The notes: generated by a model from the letters alone, not told the origin. DNA of 64,000 bases from Acanthosoma haemorrhoidale (GCA_930367205.1 OV884009.1:80187189-80251188), one strand, 5' to 3'. Counted from the stretch's first letter, positions 10,846 through 20,950 are shown. Made by a program: numbers and translations.

Positions 10846-12167
10846 TGTTGATGTTTACCAGATATTATAGTCATGAGCACCTGGCTACAGAAGTCTACTA
10901 GGGCAGTTGCCCATTTCGGTGTGCATTCAAGGTCTTGGCACTGGTCGTTTGTCAAAAACTTTAGCCTAGGATCTAGGTACTTACAGTTAATAGTTTCCGA
11001 AGAGTCCTCGGAGTTTCTGGGGGCAGCTCTCGACGTGGAGGGGGCTGCTCTCGACGTGGAGGGGGCTGCTCTCGACGTGAAGGGGGCAGCTCTCGACGTG
11101 GAGGGGGCAGCTCTAGACGTGGAGGGGGCATCTCGGTCTTCATTGCTGTACTGAAACAGCTTGTAAAGCGGGTTTTGCCAAGCAATTGTAGATGGCGGTG
11201 GAGCCGGCCTCATCATTGGCTCGTCCTGTCTTCGTCTCTTCTGTTGTGGCTGCAGTTTGCTTGCAGGTCTAAAACTGGCGAGAAGATCCTTTCTCTTCGC
11301 GCAGCCTCTGTACGACGCCGGATGAGCCTCACCGCAGTTTGAGCATTTGAGCGGGGCTTCCTCGTTTCGTGGACATTGCGCCACCTCGTGGGGGTCTGCG
11401 CATCTTACACATTTGATTGTTCGGCCACAGTGGTTCCTCGTGTGACCCTACTCTTGGCATCTGTAACATTGTGGGATCCCTTTCTCTTCTTTGAAGGTCA
11501 CCACCCTTATGAGTACATGGTTTACGGTACGTACCTTCTTCATGTCGTTCAAGGTGACGCTATTATTAGTGGTTACCAGGACTGGTGAAATCTCCGTCTT
11601 TCTTCCTGAGGGATCGCTCTTCCTAAGATTTCGTATGTCAACGACTCCTGGTACTGCATCTGCTATTACCGTTTTTATTTCATCGATGTCCTCTTGGATA
11701 TCTAGCCCGAGAATAAGAAATTTCCTATTTCTCGGTCCTCCTCTCGGTGCGAATGTGTGAAAATCCTTTCTGTTATTCTGCATTAACTTCACGATTTTTT
11801 CTCGTGACTCTTCCGTCTCAGGATATACAGTCACCCCATCCTTCGTCCTTCGCAAGGCGAAATTGGTAATGTTTGCTCCTCTGAGCAATTGCGTAAGATT
11901 TGTTGTTGTCTCTCCTGAGACAACAACTGGTGGTGGCTTTTTAGTCACTGTAGCCACGGGGCTTGGGCTGTCCGGCGTCTCACTCGCGAGAGCCTGAAAT
12001 TTATTACCGATCTTAGTCGGATTTTTTGCTTTTGTCGGTCGCTGGACCTTAACGGTAATTTTCGGGTATTCAAAGCCCTCGTCTTCACTGTCCGTGATGG
12101 CTGCCTGGGAAGCCACTCTCTTCCTGGAAGCGTCTACTTCCATACTAATCACTGACACAGTAAACAA
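10839..12167 (-). pseudogene. LINE A1 ORF1: gag-like nucleic-acid-binding protein with zinc knuckles, one premature stop
   Basis: One frame of 443 codons runs from 12167 to 10839, interrupted by a single TAG at 11448-11450. The N-terminal half is charged and Pro-rich. The middle (TNFALRRTKDGVTVYPET onward) resembles the domain that precedes C2HC knuckles in Jockey gag proteins. Then come CYRCQE-stop-GHTRNHC, CVRCADPHEVAQC and a CSNCGEAHP...GC knuckle. The stop sits where Y normally follows in the first knuckle. A 21-bp minisatellite encodes five APSTSRA-type repeats near the C-terminus. The start chosen is the longest frame; the internal MEVDASRKR methionine (12143) is an alternative. Gag-like ORF1 proteins package element RNA. 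Confidence 0.8.
11019..11123 (-). repeat. 21-bp x5 minisatellite inside LINE A1 ORF1
   Basis: Five adjacent units of GGGGGCWGCTCTCGACGTGGA (plus strand, one or two substitutions each) start at 11019, 11040, 11061, 11082 and 11103. They keep the reading frame and encode APSTSRA repeats, one unit reading APFTSRA. Confidence 0.9.
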
Positions 12168-12458
12168 ATAAGAAATGTTACCTTAAACAGGCGTCACCTA
12201 CGACGCTATACGGGTGAAGCGTTGTATGGAGAAATATGGCGGCTGGATCGAACGAATGTTGCACAGATGTTGACACAGCGACAGCTTGACTCACACAGCC
12301 CCACGCCAGGTAAGTATGATTTACAGGGACTAGACCGCCGCCTTAAGTACCCGGCCAGCCTTGTCCTTAGCCAACCATCATCGAGTTTGGTGTAATCAAT
12401 GGTACGTGGCTTCTTTGTCCTCTGGGAGGGCTGGCGAGGTCTTGCGGGCACATCTGGC

Positions 12459-12498
12459 CACAGCTGTCAGTCCCAGGTAGAAGGGACTGACAGCTGTG
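12459..12498. repeat. Perfect inverted repeat, 16-bp arms, 8-nt loop
   Basis: CACAGCTGTCAGTCCC (12459-12474) pairs without mismatch with GGGACTGACAGCTGTG (12483-12498) around AGGTAGAA. It lies in the 5' UTR region of LINE A1 and could fold as an RNA hairpin or cruciform. Its role is unknown. Confidence 0.9.
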
Positions 12499-12565
12499 AC
12501 CCATCTCATGTACCTAACTACTTGGCACCCCGCATTTTATTGCTTAACACATTTACAATGATTTA

Positions 12566-13109
12566 TATTTTGTCCATGTTATTTACATTTGTTTACAATA
12601 TATATACAATAGAGTATAGGGTGATTTATCTTATGTAGTTAGCGGTCGCTACAAATATCTTTGAATTTCTTCTCCCTAGCCTTAAAAACAAATCACAACT
12701 TTCTTGGTTTATTAAATAAGCCAAGGAAAAGTTTCCAAAAATAGGGTGTCATTTAAAGGAAAACAGGAGAACAAGTCAGCTACCAGCTTGGAATACATAA
12801 TATTGCTCCGAGGTCTTTCCGCTGAAATATTGAAACTTCACGAATTGGTTAAGTTTTTCTTACCGTTACATTTTTTGTTTATTAGATAACATAATAAAAT
12901 AATCTAACCAAGAAAATACAATCAATTTTGTATGTTTATGAGAAAATGGTGTGGTATAATTAAATACGTACGATATGCCATATATTTTACTTTTCATAGT
13001 TATTTAAAGGTAATGATTTCTTTTAGTTACATCTGAGCTACTGGAGCATTCACGGAATTTTAGCAGCAGCGAAAATATGTTTGAAAATCAACAAATATAA
13101 AACTTCTAT
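12566..13109. other. Non-coding spacer
   Basis: AT-rich DNA between LINE A1 and the LTR-like repeat. I see no gene or repeat. Confidence 0.5.
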
Positions 13110-13465
13110 GGGTTCAGGGTGAATTAACAGAAACAGGCGCGTGTTCACGCTGGAAAGACTAGTTTATTTCAGTAACAATTTGACAGTTAGCTCATTTATG
13201 TAATCCCATTGTGAGAGATAGCACAGTTTGGACCATTCCTCACGTGTCTGTAATTATAAATACAGCGTATTGAAATAATGGATATGAATATTTACAATGT
13301 GGCTGCTCACTAATATGTTAACCTTAGTTATATAATTTGCATTAAGATACATAGTATGTTTAAAAGTAGTTTGTCATTGTGGCTTGATATCCCATCTGTG
13401 GGCTAGGGAGCGCTTGGTGCCAAGTTATAGCTCTCGCAAACCATGAGTGCTGGGTTCAAAATGAC
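13110..13465 (-). mobile_element. LTR-like relic, family D copy 1
   Basis: Read on the minus strand it has GAAATAAACTAGTCTTTCC, GCGTGAACACGCGCCTGTTT and ends TTAATTCACCCTGAAC. These align with 54752-54967, which reads GAATAAATAAGTCTTTCG, GCGTGAACACCTGTTTG and ends CATACACCCTAACA. A shared upstream block reads GAGCTAG or GGCTAG with CCATCT (plus strand, about 13400). The layout of a TATA-like start, AATAAA, then a short U5-like end fits a solo LTR. It is strongly diverged and no target duplication was identified. Confidence 0.4.
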
Positions 13466-14709
13466 CTTTACAAATTAAACTGCTTAGAAAACTGAAAGAA
13501 GCCAAAGTTTACCGACCCAGAATAAAGTTTTAAAAATTAATAAATAAAGGTTGATATATTGTAGGAGATCAGTAAATCACATTAATTATGTGAACGCGGT
13601 ATTTCCAGCACATTACGAGCATCGATAATTGTATCCTGTAGGTACCAAGGGATGATGTTCAATGTCTAAATTAAAGTTTTGAAGAGTTACGATTAAGGAC
13701 ATTTAGGACATCGGAAGTTAGGTTTGAGATTTAATAATACCCCCCACACCTTTGCTAAGTTGTATTTGGCAAATAAATAATTATATTTAAAATAATTCTT
13801 GTAGAATTGGGCAGAAGTCCCCAACCCTGTGCCCGCCACAGAACGGCCACCTTTACCATTACATGTGGCTACCTTTACATGTGAGGTATGTAAAAATGTT
13901 TCAATTGTTTTTGATATTTAGTAATTAACTACAATTAGTAAAAGTAATTATTTATCATCTCTTATCAACCTTCAATTACTTCAAGACCTGTACGAAAAGA
14001 GATTTACATTTTAATATAATTGAACCAATGGTGAACACAATTGCCTGCAAAGATGACAGAGTTTGTTAAATCAAGAACAGATCTCGTACTAACAGATGAA
14101 CATTTTGGTTGAGTAGGAATATTATTATACCCTCCTAATCATGAAGCAATGGTTAATGAAATGAAGTGCCAAAGATCACATTACCTGAATATATGTTTAT
14201 TATTTTTTATAAAGAATTTTATGGCAAATTTTTTATGTACTATTAAATAATTAATTCTTTTACATAATAAAATAAACCATGATTTTTATTACATCATTTA
14301 ATTAAATTGTTCGATTTTATTTTAATTATATTATTTAATTTGTTTGTATTATTAGCTCTTTCTGACTATAAATTTAACTTAAACAAATAAATGGTACCCA
14401 ACATTCAACTGATATTCTACAATGTGCTCTTAGAGACAAAAAGGTTTGAAACTCCTGCGGTAGCGAGTCCCATTGTGGTAATAAATGGAATCCAGCAAAG
14501 ATAAAACCCTTGGGAATTAGAAGAAATAACATTTCGGTCCCTTCGCATATTGTTATCAGGATTCAAACTAGGTCTCTCTCTACACGAAGTCTGGAGAAAA
14601 AAAGCGAAAAATTGGGCTGTAGAACCAAACACACAAGTAACGCATTGCAGTGCAGAAAACCCAATTAAAGAAAGGTAATAGTTCTAAATTCAATGGGGCA
14701 TGTGCTATA

Positions 14710-14714
<5 letters not shown>
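13466..14714. other. Non-coding spacer
   Basis: AT-rich intergenic DNA. The short open frame at 14417-14632 has no recognisable domain and I do not support it as a gene. Confidence 0.5.

Positions 14715-14752
<38 letters not shown>
14715..14752 (+). repeat. (GA)19 microsatellite
   Basis: A perfect dinucleotide run of 38 bp lies about 40 bp from the poly-T of LINE copy A2. Confidence 0.95.
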
Positions 14753-14754
<2 letters not shown>

Positions 14755-14787
14755 AATGTTCACTTCAAGTGTCTGATTTTGACTGAA

Positions 14788-14792
<5 letters not shown>

Positions 14793-14826
<34 letters not shown>

Positions 14827-15143
14827 CAAACCTCAACAAAACAATACAATGTACAAAAAAGTAAAATAACAAAATATTTGGATTACATGTTTCTCCTCTT
14901 ACTGCATTTACATGCATTTGGCGGAGTGCCTAAATATAATAAATTTTTATTGTCGTTAATAGTTCATTGTTCTTTTACAACACTAGGTGATGAGGCTCAC
15001 CTTCTATTTGTCACCGACTCCAACACTAAACACTAGGAACAAAACAAAACAAACTAAACAAAACAAAACTAAACAAAACAAACTAAATCTCTACCTAGAA
15101 CCTAGGACTAGAGTGTTCCAGCCACGACAGCGTCCTGCCATCG
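14793..15143 (-). mobile_element. 5'-truncated LINE family A copy (A2)
   Basis: A 29-nt poly-T (14793-14821) is followed by the same 3' UTR as A1 (compare 7953-8242), nearly identical and ending at CGTCCTGCCATCG inside the end of ORF2. The A-rich AAACAAAACT tract near 15045-15085 is expanded relative to A1. Flanks GAAAGAAA (left) and GAAAGGAAA (right) give an imperfect candidate target duplication. Only the last few ORF2 codons and the 3' UTR are present, so it encodes nothing. Confidence 0.9.
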
Positions 15144-15589
15144 AAAGGAAAATTCGGAATTCCTGCCATATATAGGCAGGTAGATATCTCCGTGCAGCCA
15201 ATGAGAAGTCGACTTATTGCAACCAATCAGGAAGACCGTTATTCTGACCAATCAGGGTTGAGTGCTCGCGTTGTCGGGATCGTGATCTCTATACAGACAC
15301 TGTTAGCTTATTGATAAATAAAAATATGAAAAAGTAGGTGGTTATTTTGTGTTCCATAAAGAGGGTAACTTAGACTTGTCCGTGGTGAAGTTGGGACAAA
15401 ACACGTCAAATATCTATAATCCAATGTACAATTGCACCTGCGATCTCAATGATATACTATATTATATATTGGGCCGGTTAATGTCCTAAGGGTAGGGCTG
15501 GAGTTGGGAATAGCAGATGGCCAATAGTGCCTCATAATCGATTGTTCCAATTCGACTGACTTCGTAAATCGATTAATCGATTAACCCCC
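15144..15589 (-). promoter_or_regulatory. Promoter-like cluster: three CCAAT boxes at 25-bp spacing plus TATA in a hairpin
   Basis: CCAAT occurs at 15198, 15223 and 15248, exactly 25 bp apart, within a degenerate 25-bp repeat. On the minus strand these ATTGG boxes lie 25-80 bp upstream of ATATATA (15168-15174), which is the loop of CCTGCC/GGCAGG arms (15162-15180). The architecture would drive minus-strand transcription starting near 15140, where LINE A2 now sits. It may be an old promoter or an LTR U3 region; no gene can be attached to it. The remainder to 15589 is unassigned and includes an AATCGATTAATCGATT stretch near 15570. Confidence 0.4.
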
Positions 15590-16260
15590 TAAGCATCGTG
15601 CCAAACCCGTTCGAAAGCCTGAGGTACGGCCAAAAAGGCACCCGTGCAGTAGTGTTTGCTTTCAAGTGCAGAGGATACCTGATCAACAACGCGCAGGCCT
15701 TGTTGAGCAGTGGAGTGTCTGAAGCGGAAGCAAAATTAAAACTGGAAAAAGGTTTTTGGATTCAAATATTGGAAAGAGGCGTTTGAGTTGGATCGCGTTT
15801 ATTCCGGAGAAGAGGGTAGTGGGTGGTTCTAAGAATACTATTAAATATGTAGGTTAGGAACATTATTGCTTAGGGTGGGAGTCATCGAAGGATCTAAGCA
15901 GTGAGTAATTGATACCCCCCAGGGCAGTGGTAGGTTGCTTAAGAAGTACTTGATACCCAGGGCAGTGGTAGGTTGCTTAAGAAGTACTTGATACCCAGGG
16001 CAGTGGTGGTTAAGAAGTATTTGAACTCACAGGGATTGACTGGATTTGGAGGAAATGAAGATAGATAAGGAGATCTTCACCGTTAGTTGCATGGGATTAA
16101 TTTCGCTGGTTAGGGTAAGGAACGAGACAGGTGCTGCACTGTAATTCAGATCTTTCACTGTCAGACGCAGCCCAGGAGCCATCCCCACGACGGAGTGGAT
16201 GAGGTACATAATGGTATTTTACGATATTTTAGGTAGCTCTTCCGAGGGAATTGTTCTGAG
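15590..16260 (-). pseudogene. Decayed RT fragment of a family B-like LINE
   Basis: The plus strand of 15594-15790 aligns with 17745-17945 of the large family B copy (CGTGCCAAACCC, GATCAACAACGCG, GGCCTTGTTGAG, AAAAAGGTTTTTGGATTCAA), so the reading sense is minus. These are the RT fingers/palm blocks around QFGFR and the AFDRVWH motif. Further right, 16100-16210 matches the region before the RT (CCAGGAGCCATCCCCACGACGGAGTGG versus 18400-18425). Indels and the 38-bp minisatellite break the frame. Confidence 0.7.
15910..16021. repeat. ~38-bp x3 minisatellite
   Basis: Three adjacent units begin TGATACCC at 15910, 15951 and 15989 and contain AGGGCAGTGGTAGG and TTAAGAAGTACT. The third unit is shortened. 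It lies inside the decayed RT fragment and replaces about 35 codons of it. Confidence 0.85.
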
Positions 16261-16753
16261 TAAATAAAGAGGTGAGGTAATAATCAAACCAATAATTTGC
16301 CAAATGATTGGGCCAAGTCATCATTTGGATTATATGGCTATGACATTATTTTTTATACGAACCAGAAATGATAACATAGACAAAAATGCATACGTTTATT
16401 TACAATCAAAAGGGTAATAGTGATCTCTTCTTTATGTCCAGTTTTCATCCTGATTACCTTTCGGAGGATTCACGATCGCACTATCTGGTTGTCTGTCCTT
16501 CCCGTCTTCCCCTGCCAACAAATATATAAGTTAATGTATCGAATCGGTGGCCAAAAATAATAAATTTATTTATTTTATTAGAGTTTCGTTGATTTGTTTT
16601 TCAAAACCAGAAACCCTATGTTTTCATCCTATGTCTTACTCGTAAGTCTCCTGTTCCCGTTAAAGATATATAATTTTACAGGGATGTAAAGTTTGATTTC
16701 AGACATGCAAATTATAGCCATATCCATGTTTATGTTCATAATTAATTAATTAC
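16261..16753. other. Non-coding spacer
   Basis: AT-rich DNA. No gene or recognisable repeat was seen before the junction with the inverted LINE at about 16754. Confidence 0.5.
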
Positions 16754-16847
16754 GAGCCAGCGGATGCTGACGAAGAGCGTGAGAGCCACATACGCTCAGG
16801 ACATGATTGGAGAAACTAGCCATTGCCAGGACTCCCACTGTGCGCAT

Positions 16848-19546
16848 TTATAGTATGTCACGAGGCCACTGCCGTTCCAGTCTTCGGGGAGGATTATAGG
16901 GATGAGTGGAGCAGTGCAATGACTGTGCTACGGGATTAGGGTGGTTGGATAGGTTACTATGGAATTTCATGAATTTGGAAGGGTTGAGTTCAAGAATGTA
17001 GGGTATATTAAGATCATTATGAAGGGTTTTGTCGGTGACGTAATAGGGGGCATTTACTATTGTTCTCAGGACTTTTGATTGAAAGGATTGGATGCGCTTG
17101 ATGTTCGACTTTTTTGCTGTCCCCCATAGATCTATTCCGTATGTCCAGATTGGCTTAAGTATAACATTGTAAATAAGTAGTTTATTTTCTATTGAGAGAT
17201 GGGATGTCCTTCGAAGTAGTCTGTACAGTAGTCCAAAGCCTCTGTTTAGTTCTTGTCTTTTTAGCCTCGTGTGTGGGTTCCATGTAAGTCTTTTGTCGAG
17301 ATGGAAGCCTAAATACCTTACTGGGGAGAGGAAGCGAATTGAAAAATACTAGCGGACAGGACTTGCGGCATAGGGTAAAGGTTATGTGGGAACATTTTGC
17401 TTCATTGACCTTGATTCGCCATTGGTTGCACCAATACTCGATCTCATCAAGGTGTTTTTGAAGGTTTTGGGATGCTATATCATGGTCTGAGTGGGATGAC
17501 AAGACTGCAGTGTCATCTGCAAATGTTGCCAAGAAGGTATTGGGGTTAGAGGGGACATCAGCGGTATATAGGTTATAGAGGATGGGACCCAGGACGCTGC
17601 CTGTGGAACTCCTGCTTTTATGGGATAGTAGTTAGAATATTCTAAACCACAGCGGACTTGGAAGAAGTGGTTTGAAAGGTAGGACTTTAGGATTAGGAAA
17701 AGGGTCTGTGGTAAATGTGTTTTGAGCTTGTAAAGCAAACCTGCGTGCCAAACCCTGTCAAAAGCTGGAGCTATGTCCAGAAATGCAGCAGTGCAATACT
17801 GTTTGGATTCAAGGGCTGAGGAAATGTGATCAACAACGCGAAGGCCTTGTTGAGTAGTGGAATGTTGTTGACGGAAGCCAAACTGATGTATAGGAAAAAG
17901 GTTTTTGGATTCAACAATTGAAAGTAGACGTTTTAAGAGGAGTTTCTCATTTATTTTTGAGAGAATAGGGAGTAGGCTAATTGGACGGTAAGATGAGGCG
18001 TCGTTGGGTGGTTTTCCGGGTTGCCGGGGTTGGTTTGGCCGGGTTGGTTTGGCGAATAGGACAATAATGGAGTGTTTCCAGAGGAGAGGAAAGTGCGTCG
18101 TTCGGATAATGCAATTATAGATGTAGGTTAGGAAGATTTTGGCTTCATGAGGAAGCTGTTTGAGAATTTGAGGAGTAAGAAGATCATATCCAGGGGATTT
18201 TTGGTAAGGTAAGTTTTTCAGAAGGTATTTGACCTCAGAGGGGTTAACGGCTTTTGGTGGAAGTGAGAGAGGTATAAGTGAAGTGAGGTAATCTTCTACA
18301 GTTGTGCTATGAGTATGGTTTTGATGAGAAAGGTTAGGTGTGAAAGTATGGGTAAGATGCAGAGCAAATTCCTCCGACCTATCCCCATCCGAAGCCACCC
18401 AGGACCCATCATCACGGCGGAGTGGGTGTGAAACAGGATGATACTTTAGGATTTTTTTATTACTAATTATTTATTTTTTTGTTACATTACACAGAGAGTT
18501 ATCCCTGGTAGAAAGAGAGGAGAGGTGGGAATTGAAGGAATCAGAACGGAAGGACGCCAATTGCCGCTTTACCAATCTGCAGTACTGATTGTATGAGCGG
18601 CGATCAGCAGGATGTCGGGATCTTTGCCATACTGTTCTGGAACGGCGTTTGGATTGGATTAGGTCTTTGAGATGCTGAGGTAAACGATTATGATTGTAGA
18701 TTTTTGGGTGACGATGCCTCCCAAGCCGACCTCTGGACCAGAGTAGTGAAAGAATGCACTGCATCATCTAGGTCTTGGGATGTTTTCAGGGACACTTTGA
18801 GGTCAATGGAGTCTGTAAGAAGCTGGTGGAAGTGGTCCCAATCGACTGGGCCCCTAGTAAATGAAGGAGGAGGTAGTTTGTGAATTGGTTTTAGGGAAAT
18901 GTTTAATAATAAAGGGCTATGATCGGAGGAGAGGTCATCGAGGCGCTTGAGTGAATAGTTTATTGTTCCTAAAATATTGTAGAAGAAGAAGTCTAGGAGA
19001 TCTGGATTTCGGTTGGGATCTGATGGCCAATAGGTGGCTGTGTCAGGAGAGATAGTGGAGCAATGTCTCCGTGTGAGTGCAGACAGCAAAGCACGTCCTC
19101 GTGTATTTGTGGATGTTGAGCCCCAATGTTGGTGCTTTGCGTTAAAGTCCCCACCCACTGGAGTCTAGAAAGGAGATGAATTGGGAATCGGGAATGGATT
19201 TATTGGGAGGGCAGTACACTGATGCTAGAGTAAGGGGAAAAGTGAGGGTGGTGATTGACACTGCAGTGGACTGAAGGAAATCATGTGCTACCAAAGGAAC
19301 TATGTGATGAGAAATGGTATTATGAACAATGACAGCGGTTCCTGCATGAGCTCTTCCATCTGGGTGACCAGTTCGGTAAGTATGGTACTGTCGAATCGTA
19401 AATGGTCGTTTGCTAGTAAGTCTTGATTCAGTAATGAGAGCTACGTCGATGTTCTTGTCATGGAGTAGTGCTGTCAGTTCGTTAGTGTGGGTGCGAACAC
19501 CATTCGCATTCCAAAGGAGAATGGATAAGGAGTCGGAAGGATCCAC
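16848..19546 (-). pseudogene. Family B ORF2: endonuclease plus reverse transcriptase, several frameshifts
   Basis: The start is at 19546 (SLSILLWNANGVRTH), and the stop TAA is at 16850-16848 after PYNPPRRLERQWPRDIL. The endonuclease domain shows WNANG, LITESR, GGDFNAKHQHWGS (about 19150) and LSSDHSPLL. The RT shows SYRPISLLPILSKI, QFGFRQQHST, FLDIAPAFDRVWH, GVPQ, then TFADDTAVLSS in another frame. A one-base loss after GVPQ (about 17605), a small deletion before RYLGFHLDKR (about 17320) and shifts around 18470 and 19150 break the protein. The catalytic Glu of the endonuclease and the FADD of the RT are all present in pieces. Same family as 42468-43491 and 52232-53131. Confidence 0.85.
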
Positions 19547-20394
19547 TTATGGATTTTGTTTAACGGGGATAAGGTAGGAGACAAGATTTGTAAGTAGGGA
19601 AATGAGAGGAGTAATTAGGGTTCTGAACTCTGTAAGAAATGAGGTTAAAAGGCCAGTGAGATCCGAAGAACTTGAAGGTGGAGGAATGTACGAGATGTGT
19701 GGCTGAGGATGGGATAGAGTTTGTGGGTTGACGGGATGAATGGAATGCTGGGAAAGGTGATCTTGTGTACAGAGGGCGGGTGGTGCCTGTGACTGCTCTC
19801 TGTTGCGAACGGCATCGGCGAAAGAGACAGTAGGCCTCAAATTTCTGGCTGGGCCGCTTCTTGCTGCAAGTTTTTCCACTTCTGGCTGACGTCGTTGTTC
19901 GGTCCTCGACTTCAGCGTTCTGTAAGCCTCGCAGCCCTTGCCGGATGGCCTTGCTTGCAAAGTACGTATACCGCAGGTGATTTTAGGGGCTTTTTGCACA
20001 ATTCGCTTTTGTGCTGCCCACTACACTTTACACATCTGGGAGGGTGGAGGCAGTAAGATTTCGTGTGCCCATATGCCTAACAATTATGGCACTGGACGAT
20101 GTCTCGTTTGGGGAACGGTTTTTCAACCTGTACCCTTGTATAGTACAGGTGTGTTAGTTCATAAATCTTCTCTACTCCAGGTGTTCGCTCGAGATCGACG
20201 AAGAACAGTGGTAACGCCGTTTTTATTGATCTTTCTTGTTGTTTATCCTCACGTAACACGTTCGTTATTTGGCGAACTTTGAATCCGAGAGCAAAGAGTT
20301 CATCTTCGATTTCGTCAGCTGGTGTGGTCGGGTGCAAGTTTCTAATTACTACTCGGAGCGAGCGTTCTTGTTTCAGCTGATAGGCTGAAAACAC
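19547..20394 (-). pseudogene. Family B ORF1: gag-like protein with C2HC zinc knuckles, broken
   Basis: From 20394 the frame reads LRVVIRNLHPTTPADEIEDEL and continues through a gag-like domain to VQCHNC, followed by TAG and AYGHTKSYC. It then gives CVKCSGQHKSELC and CKQGHPAR before a frameshift near 19940 into the GCEAYRTLKSR tail (19547-19999), which is Pro/Ser-rich with a hydrophobic end. The stop replaces the residue after the second Cys of knuckle 1. The N-terminus is missing because the inversion breakpoint lies here. Gag-like ORF1 proteins bind the element RNA. Confidence 0.75.
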
Positions 20395-20462
20395 TTATCT
20401 CAATTATTTATTGCCTATTAAGTAAAGGCAGATTGTAATTTCAAAAAAAAAAAAAAAAAAAA
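20395..20462 (+). mobile_element. Sense-orientation family B 3' tail with poly-A
   Basis: CAATTATTTATTGCC, a loop, GGCAGATTGTAATTTC and then an A run (20443-20462). It is the 3' part of the twin-primed insertion. Its stem loop is longer (TATTAAGTAAA) than in other copies while the stem is kept. Confidence 0.8.
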
Positions 20463-20490
20463 TTAAACGCAAATATTTTTCTGTGATTTT

Positions 20491-20520
20491 GAGTGGCGTA
20501 TCAAATTACAGATCTCAAGG
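20491..20520 (+). repeat. Dispersed motif, copy 1 (GAGTGGCGTATCAAATTA)
   Basis: It shares the order GAGTRG, TATCAAA and GATCTC with copies at 20951, 26471 and 30493. Nature unknown. Confidence 0.5.
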
Positions 20521-20950
20521 CCCTTATAAACGGTATGGATTTTATTTCGTTTTGGTTTTTCATGCCAAAATTTCAAAAAGTCATTAAAACTGCCATTAGT
20601 ATTGGGTTCATAATATTTTTTTAGAGGCATGGTAATTTCCTTAATTAAAAAAAAGTTGCTCCGATTGTGCTAAATGTAAGATAAGTTCCATAAAAAATAA
20701 TTAGTAAGATATATATACATCGATTAGGGTACACAATTAAAGGTCTTGACATCCTTATTTACGACATGCAATATGTGTTGGTGGTAAAGCGGGGTCATTA
20801 AAAGTGTATTCTATTCTTCTTGCTTTATTTAACAACCCCAGTCGTATATGAAGGGATAATTTTTTGCATGATGACACACCAGAGATAATAGTAATGAATA
20901 ATTAGTTTTAATTAAAAATAATAATGTTCCTATTGAGTATGTACTATATT

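Larger units (their letters stand above)
7868..12556 (-). mobile_element. Near full-length Jockey-like LINE (family A, copy A1)
   Basis: Minus-strand order is 5' UTR (12556-12168), gag-like ORF1 (12167-10839), endonuclease-RT ORF2 (10845-8218), 3' UTR and an 84-nt poly-A seen as poly-T at 7869-7952. The 9-bp word AATGATTTA occurs at 7859-7867, one base from the poly-T, and again at 12557-12565, a candidate target-site duplication that sets the limits given here. No RNase H domain is visible after the RT, as in Jockey-clade elements. ORF1 has one premature stop and ORF2 has two frameshifts, so this copy is not autonomous. The long uninterrupted poly-T and open RT frame suggest a fairly recent insertion. 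Confidence 0.85.
16754..20462. mobile_element. Family B Jockey-like LINE with internal inversion (twin-priming structure)
   Basis: The body (about 16754-20393) reads on the minus strand: ORF1, endonuclease, RT, then the start of the 3' UTR, stopping at CCGCTGGCTCG. It is directly joined at about 20394 to a plus-strand copy of the element's final bases (CAATTATTTATTGCC, GGCAGATTGTAATTTC) followed by a 19-20 nt A run (20443-20462). The roughly 150 bp of 3' UTR between the two breakpoints is missing. A 3' end in sense orientation joined to an inverted 5' portion is the signature of twin-primed LINE insertion. Flanks share only AATTAA-type words, so the target duplication is unresolved. Confidence 0.8.

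Noticed and set aside
13430..13460. GGGTTCAAAATGACC as a tRNA B box
   Set aside because: No A box or cloverleaf could be drawn; it lies in the LTR-like repeat.
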